5,868 nucleotides of DNA from DASZIT01 sp036264255 (GTDB lineage: Bacteria > Actinomycetota > Acidimicrobiia > Acidimicrobiales > RAAP-2): the NCBI GenBank assembly GCA_036264255.1, contig DATARI010000238.1:1-5868 (forward strand). Reading direction: 5' to 3'. Below, piece by piece: positions 5,806 through 5,868 of this stretch. The notes under the pieces were generated by a model. It had not been told where the DNA came from. It saw only the letters and a program-made list of their open reading frames with translations, and did no database searches. The translations under genes were made by a program, and so were the position numbers. Numbering within the stretch: position 1 is the stretch's first letter; each line of letters starts with the position of its first letter.

Positions 5806-5868
5806 CCTGCGCGACAGGGGTGCGGCGCAGCTGGTGGGGGCGCGCTCGTGCTCGCGTGGATCAACGGG
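5806..5868. other. Non-coding tail after prs with a weak hairpin
   Basis: No start codon with a ribosome binding site and no recognisable protein is visible on either strand in these 63 bases. CTGCGC (5807-5812) and GCGCAG (5825-5830) are perfect inverted repeats with a 12-base loop, starting two bases after the prs stop. No T-run follows, so an intrinsic terminator is only weakly supported. The next gene presumably begins beyond the right edge. Confidence 0.35.

Noticed and set aside
5825..5843. tRNA D-arm look-alike: GCGC, an AGCTGGTGGGG loop, GCGC
   Set aside because: The base at tRNA position 8 is not T, no anticodon stem-loop with T33 can be drawn, and the sequence ends before a T-arm. 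It is probably chance in GC-rich sequence.
5802..5868. Minus-strand open frame ending in TAG at 5804-5802, possibly the tail of a convergent gene
   Set aside because: Only about 20 codons are visible, Pro/Ala-rich, with no recognisable family. It cannot be supported without sequence beyond the right edge.

Overview
The window is very GC-rich and densely coding, with a strong preference for G or C at third codon positions. Gene content and codon style point to a high-GC actinobacterium. The mycobacterial-type acyl-CoA carboxylase pair, the glmU-prs gene order and a possible leaderless TAnnnT promoter all agree with this. An Acidimicrobiia-like lineage is possible but unproven; no marker in the window settles the taxon.

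The layout is two divergent gene pairs around a 176-bp intergenic region. On the minus strand, 3381 down to 1 holds a two-gene acyl-CoA carboxylase operon. The carboxyltransferase (beta) subunit comes first (3381-1783). After 13 bp comes the biotin carboxylase (alpha) subunit (1769 to the left edge). The alpha gene is cut by the window before its biotinyl (BCCP) domain. Together they would make a biotin-dependent acyl-CoA carboxylase of the methylcrotonyl/geranyl-CoA carboxylase-like clade. The true substrate cannot be read from this window.

On the plus strand, 3558-4823 encodes a GlmU-type protein and 4834-5805 encodes ribose-phosphate pyrophosphokinase (Prs), only 10 bp apart. GlmU makes UDP-GlcNAc for the cell wall and Prs makes PRPP for nucleotides, His and Trp. 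The GlmU protein has a complete uridylyltransferase domain but only the first few coils of the left-handed beta-helix. It lacks the part that carries the acetyltransferase active site and acetyl-CoA site, and ends in a Gly/Pro/Ala-rich tail. It also has an acidic N-terminal extension of about 40 residues, supported by a strong Shine-Dalgarno sequence.

The divergent intergenic region (3382-3557) contains an imperfect head-to-tail tandem duplication (45 + 44 bp) of unknown function, with a 7-bp inverted repeat across its junction. The last 63 bases (5806-5868) hold no gene I can support, only a weak hairpin. I see no mobile element, CRISPR array, tRNA or rRNA. The most unusual points are the half-length GlmU acetyltransferase domain, the tandem repeat between the divergent operons, and a possible leaderless prs promoter overlapping the glmU stop codon. 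I see no clear evidence of a wholly new system.
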